DNA of 64,000 bases from Rhodococcus jostii NBRC 16295 (GCF_001894825.1 NZ_BCWY01000001.1:62001-126000), one strand, 5' to 3'. Shown: positions 54,534 through 63,935, counted from the stretch's first letter. A program made the numbers and translations. The notes: a model not told the origin generated them from the sequence alone.

Positions 54534-54581
54534 TCAGACCTCATCCGTAAAGCCCAGAAGTGGGCCACGGATGAGGTCTGA
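54534..54581. terminator. nested 15-bp hairpin, probable terminator
   Basis: Outer arms TCAGACCTCATCCGT (54534-54548) and ACGGATGAGGTCTGA (54567-54581) are perfectly complementary. The 18-nt loop holds an inner stem GCCCA/TGGGC. It lies downstream of the FAD oxidase gene (stop 54915) and before the LAL regulator, so it may end the long cox operon transcript. No T-run follows. Confidence 0.6.
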
Positions 54582-54914
54582 ATTGCGCTGTACCGTTGCA
54601 ACCGTGGGTCGTCTATGGACACGGCTGCGCCGGGTAGGGTGGCCCTCCGTCCGTGCCCGTTGGGTGTTGTCGGTCCGGCGCATGGGCGAACTGAAATCCC
54701 ACTTCGGAAGGGTGGGCTGGCGAACTCGCTCATCCCGATCGACACTCCAGCACCCGCAGGACCGGACTGAACGGCGAACAGAGGGTCGGTATCGCGCTAC
54801 ATACAATCCCGTGGGCCGGCGACGGTACCGGTCAGGTGCTGGGTCCTAGGCGCGCGAGTGCTGAGCTCGCGGCCGGGCTACTCGGCAAGCAGTATCCCAG
54901 CCGCGAGAGGGCGG
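54582..54914. other. 3' gap, nothing identified
   Basis: About 330 bp between the hairpin and the FAD oxidase stop. A short arginine-rich plus frame (54571-54849) is not credible. A CCGGGTAGGGTGG at 54628 resembles half the regulon motif but lacks the other half. Confidence 0.4.
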
Positions 54915-56279
54915 TTAGCCCGCCGGATCGATGTTGTGGTTCAAATGAAACAGGTTGGTCGGGTCGTACTGGCGCTTGAGTTCCCGCAGCCGACCGACAT
55001 TCGGGCCGTAGGCGTCGCGGGTCAACGCACCGTCATCCTCTGACAGGTAGTTCACGTAGCTCGCTTCCAGCATGTAAGGCCGAAGAGCGTCGAAGACCTC
55101 CCGCGTCCAAGCGATGTTGACTTCGGACTCGGCCGGGTCCCACCACTGTGCCTGGATGAGCACGCTGTACCCGTGCTGACGGTGAGGGTAGGCAGTCGCG
55201 GTCGGATCGACGCGTGCGGCCGCGCCGCGCACCGGTTCGATCAGCATCAAAGTCAGCGGTGAGGGCACTGTCGCGTATGCGTCGACCATGATCTTCGCGA
55301 CCTCAGGAGAAAGCTCCCGCAGGAAGGCGGACTTCCAGTAGTTTTGTGCCCCGCGCGGGAACGAAGGGTCGAAGAGGGTGTTGATGCCCGGGTACGCCAT
55401 CTTCTTGACATCGTCGAGGACCGGCGAGCCGTACTCTCGGATCGGAGCCACCTCCAACTCCGCGTCATCAAGGTTGTCACCGCTGTGGCAGAGGACGAGG
55501 GCGGCGAGTTTGACGCCGTCTTGGTCGTGCATGAGACCGAATTGCAGTGCGAGCTCATCGGGCGCCGGCTCGATGAAGCGGCCGTAGGCGTCGAAGACTG
55601 CGGCGGCGTCGTCGTATGGGTGCAGGATCATGCCGCCGACGATGTCGGTCACGGGGTAGGCCCGGTACTTCAGCGATGTCACAACACCAAAGTTGGCGCC
55701 GGCGCCGCGCAGAGCCCAGAGCAGGTCGGGATTTGTGTCCTCATTGACAATGAGGACGTCGCCCTCCGCTGTGACCAGCTCGGCGCCGATAAGGTTGTCG
55801 CTCGCCAGACCGTAACGCCCCTGCAGCCACCCCAGGCCGCCGCCGAGCGTGAGACCTGCGATGCCCGTGGTCGACACCACGCCACCCGGGGTGGCCATGC
55901 CGTGCACAGACGATGCGCGGTTGATCTGGCCCCAGTTCACCCCTGGCTGGGCCGTAATCGTCATCGCTGCCGGATCGACGGAGACACCCTTCATCGGGTT
56001 GACGTCGATCATCAGGCCGCCTTCTGTCACAGCCCTGCCTGCAACGTTGTGTCCGCAGCCGCGCACGGAGATCTCCAGGCCGAGATCGCGTCCCAGATTC
56101 ACTGCGTCGCGCACGTCGGCGGTGGTGACGCAGCAGGCGATCACGGCGGGTCGCTTGTCGATCATGCCGTTGTGCAACGACCGCGCTGCGTCGTAGCCCT
56201 CATCTCCAGGGAAGAGGAACTTGCCGTTGAAGGATTTCTGGATCTCTTCAGGGATCTGGATAAGTTCGGTGGTCGTCAT
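54915..56279 (-). CDS. berberine-bridge-enzyme-like FAD oxidase
   Basis: 454 residues of the VAO/BBE-like flavoprotein family. The FAD-binding domain (about 45-210) contains the covalent-linkage region VRGCGHNVAGRAVTEGGLMI (histidine attachment), PGVNWGQIN, GGVVSTTGIAGLTLGGGLGW and GAGANFGVVTSLKY. The C-terminal BBE motif reads LKRQYDPTNLFHLNHNI. Relatives oxidise alcohols, sugars or N-heterocycles, for example 6-hydroxynicotine oxidase. A GAGG lies about 10 nt before ATG 56279. It follows the azoreductase-like gene after 86 bp and closes the cox operon, fitting oxidation of a hydroxylated intermediate. Confidence 0.88.
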   Translation of the reverse strand: MTTTELIQIPEEIQKSFNGKFLFPGDEGYDAARSLHNGMIDKRPAVIACCVTTADVRDAVNLGRDLGLEISVRGCGHNVAGRAVTEGGLMIDVNPMKGVSVDPAAMTITAQPGVNWGQINRASSVHGMATPGGVVSTTGIAGLTLGGGLGWLQGRYGLASDNLIGAELVTAEGDVLIVNEDTNPDLLWALRGAGANFGVVTSLKYRAYPVTDIVGGMILHPYDDAAAVFDAYGRFIEPAPDELALQFGLMHDQDGVKLAALVLCHSGDNLDDAELEVAPIREYGSPVLDDVKKMAYPGINTLFDPSFPRGAQNYWKSAFLRELSPEVAKIMVDAYATVPSPLTLMLIEPVRGAAARVDPTATAYPHRQHGYSVLIQAQWWDPAESEVNIAWTREVFDALRPYMLEASYVNYLSEDDGALTRDAYGPNVGRLRELKRQYDPTNLFHLNHNIDPAG

Positions 56280-56365
56280 GCTGATCAGCCTCTGAATCTT
56301 TCATGGTTGTAGATGGGCACAGATTGGGCATATTCAGTTGGGGCACCGGTATGTATGCCGGCGAG

Positions 56366-57058
56366 TCAATAGCTGACGGCAGCTGATTCGGTGGTGGGGT
56401 CGACTGAACGATCGAGGGCCTTGGCCACGGCCTCCGCTTGATCGGTGGCCTGTAAAACCGCGGCGGCACGGGATTGCTCATGGAGCGGGAGCAAGTGCGC
56501 GAGGTTCGGAACGTATGTCGAGTTGGTGAGTTCGACGTCGATGATGGTCAGGTTCATCTCCATCGTGTCGACGAAGATCTTGTTCAGGTACGGGCGAAGG
56601 AAATCCCAGTCCTCTTTGGGGGTGCCTGGCCCATAGCCACCGCCGAAGCTTGCGACCACCGTGATCGGACGATCCTGGATTGGCGACGCGACACCGTCGG
56701 GAGTCATGATCCGATCCGGCACCATCAGATGATCAATCCACGCTTTGATTGTCGACGGAACCGAGTAGTTGTACATCGGCATCGAGACGAGGTAAGCATC
56801 CGCTGCGAGAAACTCCTCGATGAGTTCATCCTGGATCTTGAGAGCTCGGCGTTGGTCGGAACTGCGCTCGGCAGACGAAATCATACTCGCTGCAACAGCA
56901 TCGATGAGATGTGGGGGCGGGGCTGTTGCGAGATCGCGATAGGTTACGTGTGCGGTGGGTAGCGCATCGTCGAAGGCATGGCGAAAGATCGCCGCCACGT
57001 CGCGGGAGTGTGAGCCTTGATCTCGAACCGAAGAATCGATGTGGAGTAGTCGGGTCAT
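56366..57058 (-). CDS. FMN-dependent NADH:quinone/azo reductase-like flavodoxin-fold protein
   Basis: About 230 residues with the AcpD/AzoR-type flavodoxin fold: FMN-phosphate loop HIDSSVRDQGSHSRD at the start, MPMYNYSVPSTIKAWIDHLM in the centre (the canonical P-M-Y-N-F/Y-x-x-P motif) and VVASFGGGYGPGTPKEDWDF. Such enzymes reduce quinones or azo compounds two electrons at a time. ATG 57058 has AGGA 9 nt upstream. It lies 50 bp after coxE and 86 bp before the FAD oxidase, likely in the same transcript. Confidence 0.87.
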   Translation of the reverse strand: MTRLLHIDSSVRDQGSHSRDVAAIFRHAFDDALPTAHVTYRDLATAPPPHLIDAVAASMISSAERSSDQRRALKIQDELIEEFLAADAYLVSMPMYNYSVPSTIKAWIDHLMVPDRIMTPDGVASPIQDRPITVVASFGGGYGPGTPKEDWDFLRPYLNKIFVDTMEMNLTIIDVELTNSTYVPNLAHLLPLHEQSRAAAVLQATDQAEAVAKALDRSVDPTTESAAVSY

Positions 57059-57108
57059 ATCGTGGATTCCTGATCTCATTTACTGTGGCGGGATAGGTGG
57101 TGTACCCA

Positions 57109-58194
57109 TCACAAAAGGTCGCCGAGTAGTTGTTCCAAACTCGCCAGATTGTGTCCGCTGGAGAACTTGTCGATGTAGGGCATCGACGCCTTCATGCCTC
57201 GTGCCAACGGTTCGTAGCGGGGATCTTCGGCGAGCGGGTTCAGCCAGAACACTTGGTGTGCAGTGAGCGCCAGTCTCTCCATTTGATGCTCCAGAGCCGC
57301 TGGGTCGCCGACCTCCAGTCCATCTGAGCAAACGACCACCGTCGCGTTGCGGATGGCCGATCTCGAGATCGAGTCGGTCAGCAGCAAATGGACTGATTCG
57401 CCGATGCGAGTGCCGCCGTCCCAGTCAGGGACGACGCTCGCCGCGGCGCACAGCATGGCCGAAGGATCGCCGCCCCTCAGCGTCGAGGTCAGATTCGTCA
57501 CCGACGTGCCGAAGGCCCAGGCAAGAGCATCTCGACACGCGCGATGGACGACATGGGCGAACAGCAGCATGGCACGGGAAAAATTCGTCATCGAGCCGGA
57601 GACGTCCAGCAGAAAGACGATTCTCCGCGGGCGTTGTCTGCGGCGGCGGTGACACAACGTGACGGGTTCACCCCCGGTGGCCAGTGCCAACCGAACTGTG
57701 CGACGAGTGTCCACCGGTCCGGACGGCGCACGGCAGTAACGACGCTCCCGTCGCCGAGGCAACGCCGACAGCATGCTCGCCATCAGTCGTGCGAGCTGAT
57801 CGAGCTCTGCGCTGCTGCAAGTCCCGAAACTTTTGTGGCGCAATAACTCGATGGCGTTTGCGGTGAGTTCTTGGCTTCCGGTGGACATTTCCGCGCCGCT
57901 ATCGTCATGATTGGCGGCCGGGGTGGCGCCGGTCAGCAACTGATCTCGGCTATCGGATCCATCCTGATCGGCGGGCACCTCACGGCCGGCAAAGAAGCTC
58001 TGGAACACCTCGTCGTACAGGGTGATCCGATCCGGCCGCGAGACCAAACTGATTCGGCCGGCCCAGTACAGATCCGATGCCCCCAGAATCGCCGCTGACT
58101 CACAGAACGTGAGCATTCGGGACGGGTCGACCGGCACACCATGCTCACGCAGGGCATGCCCGAAGGTGACAAGCTGTGGCACTAAGTCATTCAT
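57109..58194 (-). CDS. coxE: CoxE-like VWA-domain protein
   Basis: 361 residues. The C-terminal half is a von Willebrand factor A domain with MIDAS motif FLLDVSGSMTNFSRAMLLFA (DxSxS) and a following GGTRIGESV region. The N-terminal part (FGHALREHGVPVDPSRMLTF) is the CoxE-specific domain. In carboxydotrophs CoxE works with the AAA ATPase CoxD to mature the copper-sulfur-molybdenum site of the enzyme. The gene overlaps coxD by 8 bp. Its presence with an unusual CoxL implies a similar maturation step for this hydroxylase. Confidence 0.88.
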   Translation of the reverse strand: MNDLVPQLVTFGHALREHGVPVDPSRMLTFCESAAILGASDLYWAGRISLVSRPDRITLYDEVFQSFFAGREVPADQDGSDSRDQLLTGATPAANHDDSGAEMSTGSQELTANAIELLRHKSFGTCSSAELDQLARLMASMLSALPRRRERRYCRAPSGPVDTRRTVRLALATGGEPVTLCHRRRRQRPRRIVFLLDVSGSMTNFSRAMLLFAHVVHRACRDALAWAFGTSVTNLTSTLRGGDPSAMLCAAASVVPDWDGGTRIGESVHLLLTDSISRSAIRNATVVVCSDGLEVGDPAALEHQMERLALTAHQVFWLNPLAEDPRYEPLARGMKASMPYIDKFSSGHNLASLEQLLGDLL

Positions 58195-59125
58195 GGACGA
58201 GCTCGTCCATCAACGCGTCGAGACGGCGGAGATCGTCGCGGTTCTTCGCAACAGCGCCCAGGGTTACCCTGCCCAGCTCCGCGTTCTGTCGCAGCGACTG
58301 CACACCCACGGCACGCAGCGCACGCGTCCAGTCGATGGACTCCGCAGCACCCGGCGGCTTCAACAAGTCCAAGGACCGCATTCTCGCTGTCGTCTCCGCG
58401 ACCGACCGGGCGAGTTCCCCCGCAGCGTCGGGGACGTGCATTGAGATGATGGCAACCTCCCGCTCTACGTCGGGATAGTCAATCCAGTGATAGAGACACC
58501 GGCGAGTGAGAGCATCATGCAGTTCCCGGGTCCGATTCGACGTGATCACCACAATCGGTGGGTCCGGAGCGGACACCCGTCCGATCTCGGGCACCGTCAC
58601 AGCGAAGTCAGAGAGGAACTCCAGCAGGAACGCCTCGAATTCATCGTCAGCCCGATCGAGTTCATCGATCAGCAGCACTGCGCGAGACCCCAGCCGAAGG
58701 GCTCGGAGCAGCGAACGTTCCAGCAGAAACTCTGGCGTATACAGGCCGCGATAGCCTTCCCCGCCGTCGGACATCGATCGGGCGGCCAATAGCTGACGAG
58801 GAAAGTCCCAATCGTAGAGGGCCTGTGAGGACTCGATGCCTTCGTAGCACTGGAGCCGGATCAGCTCGGCGTCGCACATCTGCGTCAGCGCTTCTGCCAG
58901 CATGGTCTTGCCCACCCCGGGCTCACCCTCCAGCAGCAGCGGCCGGCCGAGCTGCAGCGCAACCAGGATCGCGGTCGCCAAGCCACGGTCGGCCAGATAG
59001 CCGGTGTCGGTCAGCGCCCGCTCGGTATCGGCCACCGTCGACAGCTGCCTCCTTCGAGGCGCGGGTCGATCCACAGGATGGAGAAGTGCGCTTCCGTTGA
59101 AGGGCGCGGTGCCGCTATCGATCAC
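58187..59125 (-). CDS. coxD: CoxD-like MoxR-family AAA ATPase
   Basis: 312 residues. Walker A LLEGEPGVGKTMLAEAL, Walker B AVLLIDELDRADDEFEAFLL, sensor 1 PIVVITSNRTRELHDALTRR and arginine finger RCLYHWIDYP place it in the MoxR/CoxD group of chaperone-like AAA ATPases. Known CoxD partially unfolds the hydroxylase for sulfur and copper insertion. The GTG at 59125 overlaps the coxL stop (GTGA) and its 3' end overlaps coxE. The tight packing indicates strict co-expression with the enzyme subunits. Confidence 0.9.
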   Translation of the reverse strand: MIDSGTAPFNGSALLHPVDRPAPRRRQLSTVADTERALTDTGYLADRGLATAILVALQLGRPLLLEGEPGVGKTMLAEALTQMCDAELIRLQCYEGIESSQALYDWDFPRQLLAARSMSDGGEGYRGLYTPEFLLERSLLRALRLGSRAVLLIDELDRADDEFEAFLLEFLSDFAVTVPEIGRVSAPDPPIVVITSNRTRELHDALTRRCLYHWIDYPDVEREVAIISMHVPDAAGELARSVAETTARMRSLDLLKPPGAAESIDWTRALRAVGVQSLRQNAELGRVTLGAVAKNRDDLRRLDALMDELVHE

Positions 59126-61494
59126 GTTTCGGTCACCACCTCGGGCTGCTTGTCCCTGAGCAAGTCGCGCAGGTAGCTCGGTGTGACTGGAGTGCGGTCG
59201 ATACTCACACCGAAGGGGCTGAGGGCATCGGCCACCGCGTTGATGATCGCCGCAGGTACGACGATCGTGCCGCCCTCGCCCATACCTTTGACTCCGCTGG
59301 TCGTGACCGCTGAAGGGGTTTCGATGTGGTGGATTTCGATGTTGGGGACATCCATCGAGGTCGGGTAGAGATAGTCCATCAAGCTGCCAGAGAGGAACTG
59401 GCCGTCGTCGTCATAGACCATTTCCTCGAGCAGTGCCATGCCCAGGCCTTGCGCCAGTCCGCCGCAGACCTGACCGTCGACGATCATCGGGTTCAGGACG
59501 ACCCCGCAGTCCTCCACCGCGAGTAGGCGTTCGATCTTGACGATGCCGGTTTCGACGTCCACCTCCACGACCACGACCGTGCACCCGTTCGAGTACGTCT
59601 CGGGCGGGTCGTACGAGCGGGTCGCTGTCAATACGGTCTCGGCCTCCGGACGGGCGTATCCCGCGAAGTAGCCGAAGCCGGTCACCGCACTGAGGGGGAC
59701 GGCCACTTGAGGGGCGCCCTTGACGGAGGCAATCCCGTTGTAGATCTCGATGTCGTCCGGACTGGCTTCGAGGATGGTTCCGGCGAGCTTCTGCAGCTTG
59801 CCCTTGATTTCGATGGCGGCCCGGGTGAGTGCCCCCGTGGCGATGACCGCACTTCGGCTCGCCCACGTTCCCATTCCCCATTGGGCTTGATCGGTATCAC
59901 CGAAGCGAACTCGAACATCTTCGAGTCGGACGCCGAGCTCATCGGCGACGACCTGTGCGAACGTTGTTTCGTGGCCTTGGCCATGTGAGTGCATTCCGGT
60001 GGTCACCGTGACGGAGCCATCGGGTTCGACGACGACGCTGGCCTGATCCTGGGATGCAACCGGGACACCGATCGCGGCGGCTAGATCAGTGCCCGGCGCG
60101 GAGGGTTCGACGATCGCGCTGAACCCGATCCCGATGTAGCGTCCCTGTTTGCGCAGGTCCAGCTGGCGGCTGCGGAACTCCTCGTATCCGATTTCCTTCT
60201 GCGCCAGTTCGATCGATTCGCGGTAGCTACCGCCGTCGTAATTCTGGCCGAATGCCGTTCGGTAGGGCTCGGATGGGATGACGTTGCGCAGGCGCAGTGC
60301 GACGGGATCGATCTGCATGGCCCGTGCGATGTCATCGACGAGGGTTTCGCGGACTGTTTGTCCGACTGCCAGGCCGGTGCCCCGGATTGCGCCCGAAGGG
60401 CATTTGTTGGTGAGGGCCCCGTCTGCGACGTAGTTGACATTCTGAACGTCATAGACGCCGGTCATACATTTTCCGGCTGGAATCGAGTTCACCAACGACG
60501 TGTTCGGGTAGGTCGTGTATGCACCCCCGTCAGCCACCCACGTGCCACGGAAGCCGACGAATTCGCCGTCCTCCTTCACCGCGATGTCCATGGTGCAGGC
60601 GACTTCGCGGGCGTGGTTGGACGCAGCCAGATTTTCGAAGCGGTCTTCGACCCACTTCACGGGTCGGCCGATCTTGCGGCTCGCCGCGGGGATCGCGATG
60701 TCTTCGGGGTACATGCTGGCTTTCAGCCCGAAGCCGCCGCCCACGTCGGGGGAAATGAGTCGAAAGCGGCCTTCCGGAATCTTCAGGAGCGGCGCGACAG
60801 CCGTCCGAATGATGTACGGCATCTGGCTCGAACACCACATCGTGAGGCGATCGGATGCCGGGTCGTAGTCGGCCATCACCGCGCGGTTCTCCAGGGGTGC
60901 GCCGCCGAGGCGGCCGGTGTGGAAGTTCTTGGTGAACACGCGATACGCGCCTCCGAATGCAGCGTCGATGTCGCCGTACGTTTCTTCGACCCTGCCTGCG
61001 CTGTTGCTTTCGAGTTCCGCGTGCAGTCGGGGTGCGTCCTCGCTCAACGCATACGTGGCGTCCAACACCGTCGGGAGTGGATCGTAGTCCACCTCGACCA
61101 GCTCGGCGCCGTCCTCGGCCAGGTAGCGCGACTCGGCGATCACGATGGCGACGGCTTCGCCCAGGTATCGGACGTTGTCGACAGCCAGCGCTGGTTGGGA
61201 GACCGGCTTCCCTTCGGGACGCGGAATGACGGCTGTGATGGGTAGGATCTCGTCGGCAAAGTCCGCGGCGGTGTAGACCGCGAGTACGCCGGGCACCTCC
61301 AGTGCCGCATCGGTATCGATCGAGAGAATCGTAGCGTGTGGCAGCGGGCTGCGAACGAACGCCGCGTGCAGCAGACCGGGAAGCGAAATGTCATCGATGT
61401 ACTTGCCGCGGCCGGTAAGGAAGCGGGGGTCCTCCACCCGCTTGACACGGGCGCCGACATAGCGGCTCGGGCGACCGGTCTCGACGGCGCTCAC
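59122..61494 (-). CDS. CoxL-like molybdenum hydroxylase large subunit, atypical active-site loop
   Basis: Molybdopterin-binding subunit of 790 residues in the xanthine oxidase/CO dehydrogenase family. Recognised are RVEDPRFLTGRGKYIDDI, ISPDVGGGFGLKASMYPEDI, the dinucleotide-cofactor region TTGMHSHGQGHETTFAQVVA and the catalytic-glutamate motif GVKGMGEGGTIV. Where form I CO dehydrogenases have AYRCSFR and form II AYRGAGR, this protein reads SGAIRGTG, so it is neither. It probably hydroxylates an organic substrate such as an N-heterocycle, aldehyde or ketone. The GTG start at 61494 overlaps coxS by 4 bp. Confidence 0.9.
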   Translation of the reverse strand: MSAVETGRPSRYVGARVKRVEDPRFLTGRGKYIDDISLPGLLHAAFVRSPLPHATILSIDTDAALEVPGVLAVYTAADFADEILPITAVIPRPEGKPVSQPALAVDNVRYLGEAVAIVIAESRYLAEDGAELVEVDYDPLPTVLDATYALSEDAPRLHAELESNSAGRVEETYGDIDAAFGGAYRVFTKNFHTGRLGGAPLENRAVMADYDPASDRLTMWCSSQMPYIIRTAVAPLLKIPEGRFRLISPDVGGGFGLKASMYPEDIAIPAASRKIGRPVKWVEDRFENLAASNHAREVACTMDIAVKEDGEFVGFRGTWVADGGAYTTYPNTSLVNSIPAGKCMTGVYDVQNVNYVADGALTNKCPSGAIRGTGLAVGQTVRETLVDDIARAMQIDPVALRLRNVIPSEPYRTAFGQNYDGGSYRESIELAQKEIGYEEFRSRQLDLRKQGRYIGIGFSAIVEPSAPGTDLAAAIGVPVASQDQASVVVEPDGSVTVTTGMHSHGQGHETTFAQVVADELGVRLEDVRVRFGDTDQAQWGMGTWASRSAVIATGALTRAAIEIKGKLQKLAGTILEASPDDIEIYNGIASVKGAPQVAVPLSAVTGFGYFAGYARPEAETVLTATRSYDPPETYSNGCTVVVVEVDVETGIVKIERLLAVEDCGVVLNPMIVDGQVCGGLAQGLGMALLEEMVYDDDGQFLSGSLMDYLYPTSMDVPNIEIHHIETPSAVTTSGVKGMGEGGTIVVPAAIINAVADALSPFGVSIDRTPVTPSYLRDLLRDKQPEVVTET

Positions 61495-62021
61495 TCGGAA
61501 ACCTCATTGCGCACAGCGCAGGTCGCCGCCGCGTCGCCGCACCGGCGGGCCGCATTCTGGACCGAGTTGACGATGCCCTGATAACCCGTGCACCGGCACA
61601 CGTTGCCCGAGATGTAGTCACGGATCACACCCTCCGACGGATCGGGGTCCTCCTCCAGAAGCGCCTGTGTCGTCAGGAGCATTGCCGGAGTGCAGAATCC
61701 GCACTGCAGACCGTGCTCGTCCCGGAAGGCCTCCTGAATCGGATGCAACTGCGCTCCATCGGCCATGCCTTCCACGGTTTCGATCTCGGCACCGTCCACC
61801 TGAACGGCGAACGTGATGCACGAGCGCACCAACTGACCGTCGATCCGCACCGTGCACGCGCCGCAGACACCGTGCTCACAACCGACGTGTGTGCCGGTCA
61901 GATCGAGTTCGTGTCGAATGAAGTCACTGAGCAATGTGCGTGGCTCGGCGATACCGCTGCGCTTGACTCCGTTGACGGTGACCCGCACCGCAACATCGCC
62001 GTCATAGACCTTGATTGCCAT
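61491..62021 (-). CDS. CoxS-like [2Fe-2S] small subunit
   Basis: 176 residues with two [2Fe-2S] domains. The plant-type N-terminal cluster is GCEHGVCGACTVRIDGQLVR plus the following cysteine. The C-terminal four-helix cluster is QCGFCTPAMLL and NVCRCTGYQGI. Together they carry electrons from the molybdenum centre to the FAD subunit. It is slightly longer than the typical ~160 residues at the C-terminus (ARRCGDAAATCAVRNEVSE). It lies 3 bp after coxM and overlaps coxL. Confidence 0.92.
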   Translation of the reverse strand: MAIKVYDGDVAVRVTVNGVKRSGIAEPRTLLSDFIRHELDLTGTHVGCEHGVCGACTVRIDGQLVRSCITFAVQVDGAEIETVEGMADGAQLHPIQEAFRDEHGLQCGFCTPAMLLTTQALLEEDPDPSEGVIRDYISGNVCRCTGYQGIVNSVQNAARRCGDAAATCAVRNEVSE

Positions 62022-62024
62022 TGT

Positions 62025-62900
62025 CTATCCTTCCTGGAGGCCGGCGGCCTGACGAATGGATCGGGCTACGAGTGCGGCGGTGACTTCTTTGCGGTACTCA
62101 CCCGAGGCATGGGCGTCGGGCACCGGATCGATTCCGTCCGCCGCAGCGGCCGCCGCAGCACGGATACCCTGCGGGTCGTCGAGGCGCCGACCCATCAGCT
62201 CCGATTCGGCTGTTCGGGCGCGCAGGGGCCGATCGGCGACACCCATGAGCGCGATCCGGGCCTGCCGGACGGCGCCGTCCTCGTCGAGGTCAGCGACGAA
62301 CGCCGTCCCCACCAATGCGAAGTCCCCGTGCCGCCGACCGACCTCCTCGAAGGACCACACCCGACGAACATTTCTCGGCGGCTGCGGAATTCTGATCTCG
62401 GTGAGCACTTCGTCCTCGGCAATCGATGTCGTCAAGAAGGTGACGAAGAAATCATCCGCGTCGATGAGACGGTCACCGCCCGAGCCGGTCACCACGACCT
62501 GACCATCGAGAGCAAGCAAGATCGCGGGCAGTTCAGCCGCCGGATCGGCATGCGCGATGCTGCCACCGACCGTGCCCCGGTTGCGGATGGCGCCGTGCCC
62601 GACATGGACGAGCGCTGCCGAGATGATCGGAGCCGCAGCGGTGATCTCCGCAGATGTGAGCATATTCTGGTGTCGTGACGTGGCGCCGATGGTCACCGCA
62701 CCGTTCACCTCGAATCGCTGCAACTCCGGGATCCGGCACACATCCACCAGCACACTCGGACGTGCGAGACGCATGTTCATCGTCGGAATCAGACTCTGGC
62801 CGCCGGCGATGATCTTCGCTTCGTCACCATGCTCGACGAGCAGTCCCACAGCTTCGGCGACGGTCTCGGGCACGTAGTAGGCGAACGGCGCTGGTTTCAC
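62025..62900 (-). CDS. CoxM-like FAD-binding medium subunit
   Basis: 291 residues. FAD-binding motifs IIAGGQSLIPTMNMRLA (residues 31-47) and IRNRGTVGGSIAHADPAAEL are intact, and the C-terminal domain has VGTAFVADLDEDG. The subunit passes electrons from the iron-sulfur clusters to an acceptor. The GTG at 62900 follows the reductase gene after 39 bp. Its first 29 residues closely match the coxM stub at 19669-19755, indicating a second, deleted operon of the same kind. Confidence 0.92.
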   Translation of the reverse strand: MKPAPFAYYVPETVAEAVGLLVEHGDEAKIIAGGQSLIPTMNMRLARPSVLVDVCRIPELQRFEVNGAVTIGATSRHQNMLTSAEITAAAPIISAALVHVGHGAIRNRGTVGGSIAHADPAAELPAILLALDGQVVVTGSGGDRLIDADDFFVTFLTTSIAEDEVLTEIRIPQPPRNVRRVWSFEEVGRRHGDFALVGTAFVADLDEDGAVRQARIALMGVADRPLRARTAESELMGRRLDDPQGIRAAAAAAADGIDPVPDAHASGEYRKEVTAALVARSIRQAAGLQEG

Positions 62901-62939
62901 TTCAAGCCTCTTATCATCGACATCATTTGCTCGGTCGTG

Positions 62940-63935
62940 TCACAGGTCGAGGACGAGCTGAGGGGACAACGCTCGCGATACGCACACCATCATGGAGGTG
63001 TTGGCGGTTCGCTCCGCTTCACTGAGCAGTAGGTCTCGATGCTCCGGTAGGCCTCCGAGAACCTTTGTCTCGCAGGTGCCACATATGCCTTCGCGACAGC
63101 CGAAGGACACCGCGATCGACGCGTCCTCCATTGCTTCGAGGATGGACTGATCGGGGCCGACCACGATCGTGGTTCCAGTCTTCTCGAGCACTACCTCGAA
63201 TGATGTCGAGTCAGGAGCAACGACGGGAATGTCGGCGCGAAACCGTTCGACATGTAGTGATCCCGCCGGCCAGTCCTGACATGCGTTCTCAACTGCGGCG
63301 ATGAGCGGTTCCGGACCGCAACAGTAGATGGTGACGTCGGGTCGAGGCTGCCCGATCTCAGCTTGAAGATCGATAATTCCCAGCTCGTCTTGTGGGACAA
63401 CGCTGACGTGCTCGCCGAGGGCAGCAAGCTCGTCTACGAACGCCATCGTGGTGCGGCTGCGGCCGCCGTAGACCAGTCGCCACCGGGCTTCGCGGGTCTG
63501 CAGTTGCGCAATCATCGCGCGCAGCGGAGTGATTCCGATCCCGCCGGCAATCAGCAGGTATTCCTCGGCCTCTACCAGCGGGAAGTTGTTCCGCGGGCCG
63601 CGCACGGTGAGCACGTCCCCAACCCGAACGTTGTCGTGCATCCAGATCGAGCCGCCGCGGCTGCGCGGGTCACGCTGAACCGCGATCTGCCAGGTGTGCG
63701 CGTTGGTGGGGTCGCCACACAGCGAGTATTGCCGAACCATGTCCGGGCCGGCCTGGACATCGAGGTGGGCGCCGGGCTCCCACGGACCCAACGGACACCC
63801 GTCGAGGCTGACGAAGCCGATCGATACGACTCCTTCGGATCGCCAGATCAGTTCGCGTACCCGAACCTGACGAAACTCGGCGGCGGTGTCGACGTGGACG
63901 TCATCCTGCCGGGCTTCATTCATTGAGTTGATCAC
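62940..63935 (-). CDS. VanB/phthalate-dioxygenase-reductase-type flavin and [2Fe-2S] oxidoreductase
   Basis: 331 residues: FMN-binding domain (RQYSLCGDP), NAD(P)-binding domain (LLIAGGIGITPLRAMIAQL, YCCGPEPLI) and a C-terminal plant-type ferredoxin (FGCREGICGTCETKVLGG plus the later MMVCVSRA). Such class IA reductases feed electrons to Rieske oxygenases, so an oxygenase gene could lie upstream beyond the window. A GTG at 63935 with GGAGG 5 nt upstream is the likely start, with ATG 63923 as an alternative. It is the first gene visible of the cox operon (39 bp to coxM), but may not be the first in the transcript. Confidence 0.9.
   Translation of the reverse strand: MINSMNEARQDDVHVDTAAEFRQVRVRELIWRSEGVVSIGFVSLDGCPLGPWEPGAHLDVQAGPDMVRQYSLCGDPTNAHTWQIAVQRDPRSRGGSIWMHDNVRVGDVLTVRGPRNNFPLVEAEEYLLIAGGIGITPLRAMIAQLQTREARWRLVYGGRSRTTMAFVDELAALGEHVSVVPQDELGIIDLQAEIGQPRPDVTIYCCGPEPLIAAVENACQDWPAGSLHVERFRADIPVVAPDSTSFEVVLEKTGTTIVVGPDQSILEAMEDASIAVSFGCREGICGTCETKVLGGLPEHRDLLLSEAERTANTSMMVCVSRALSPQLVLDL

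Noticed and set aside
54628..54645. CCGGGTAGGGTGG resembling the regulon motif
   Set aside because: Only the CGGGTAG half is present, and the spacing and second half do not match; no gene start follows in the right orientation.
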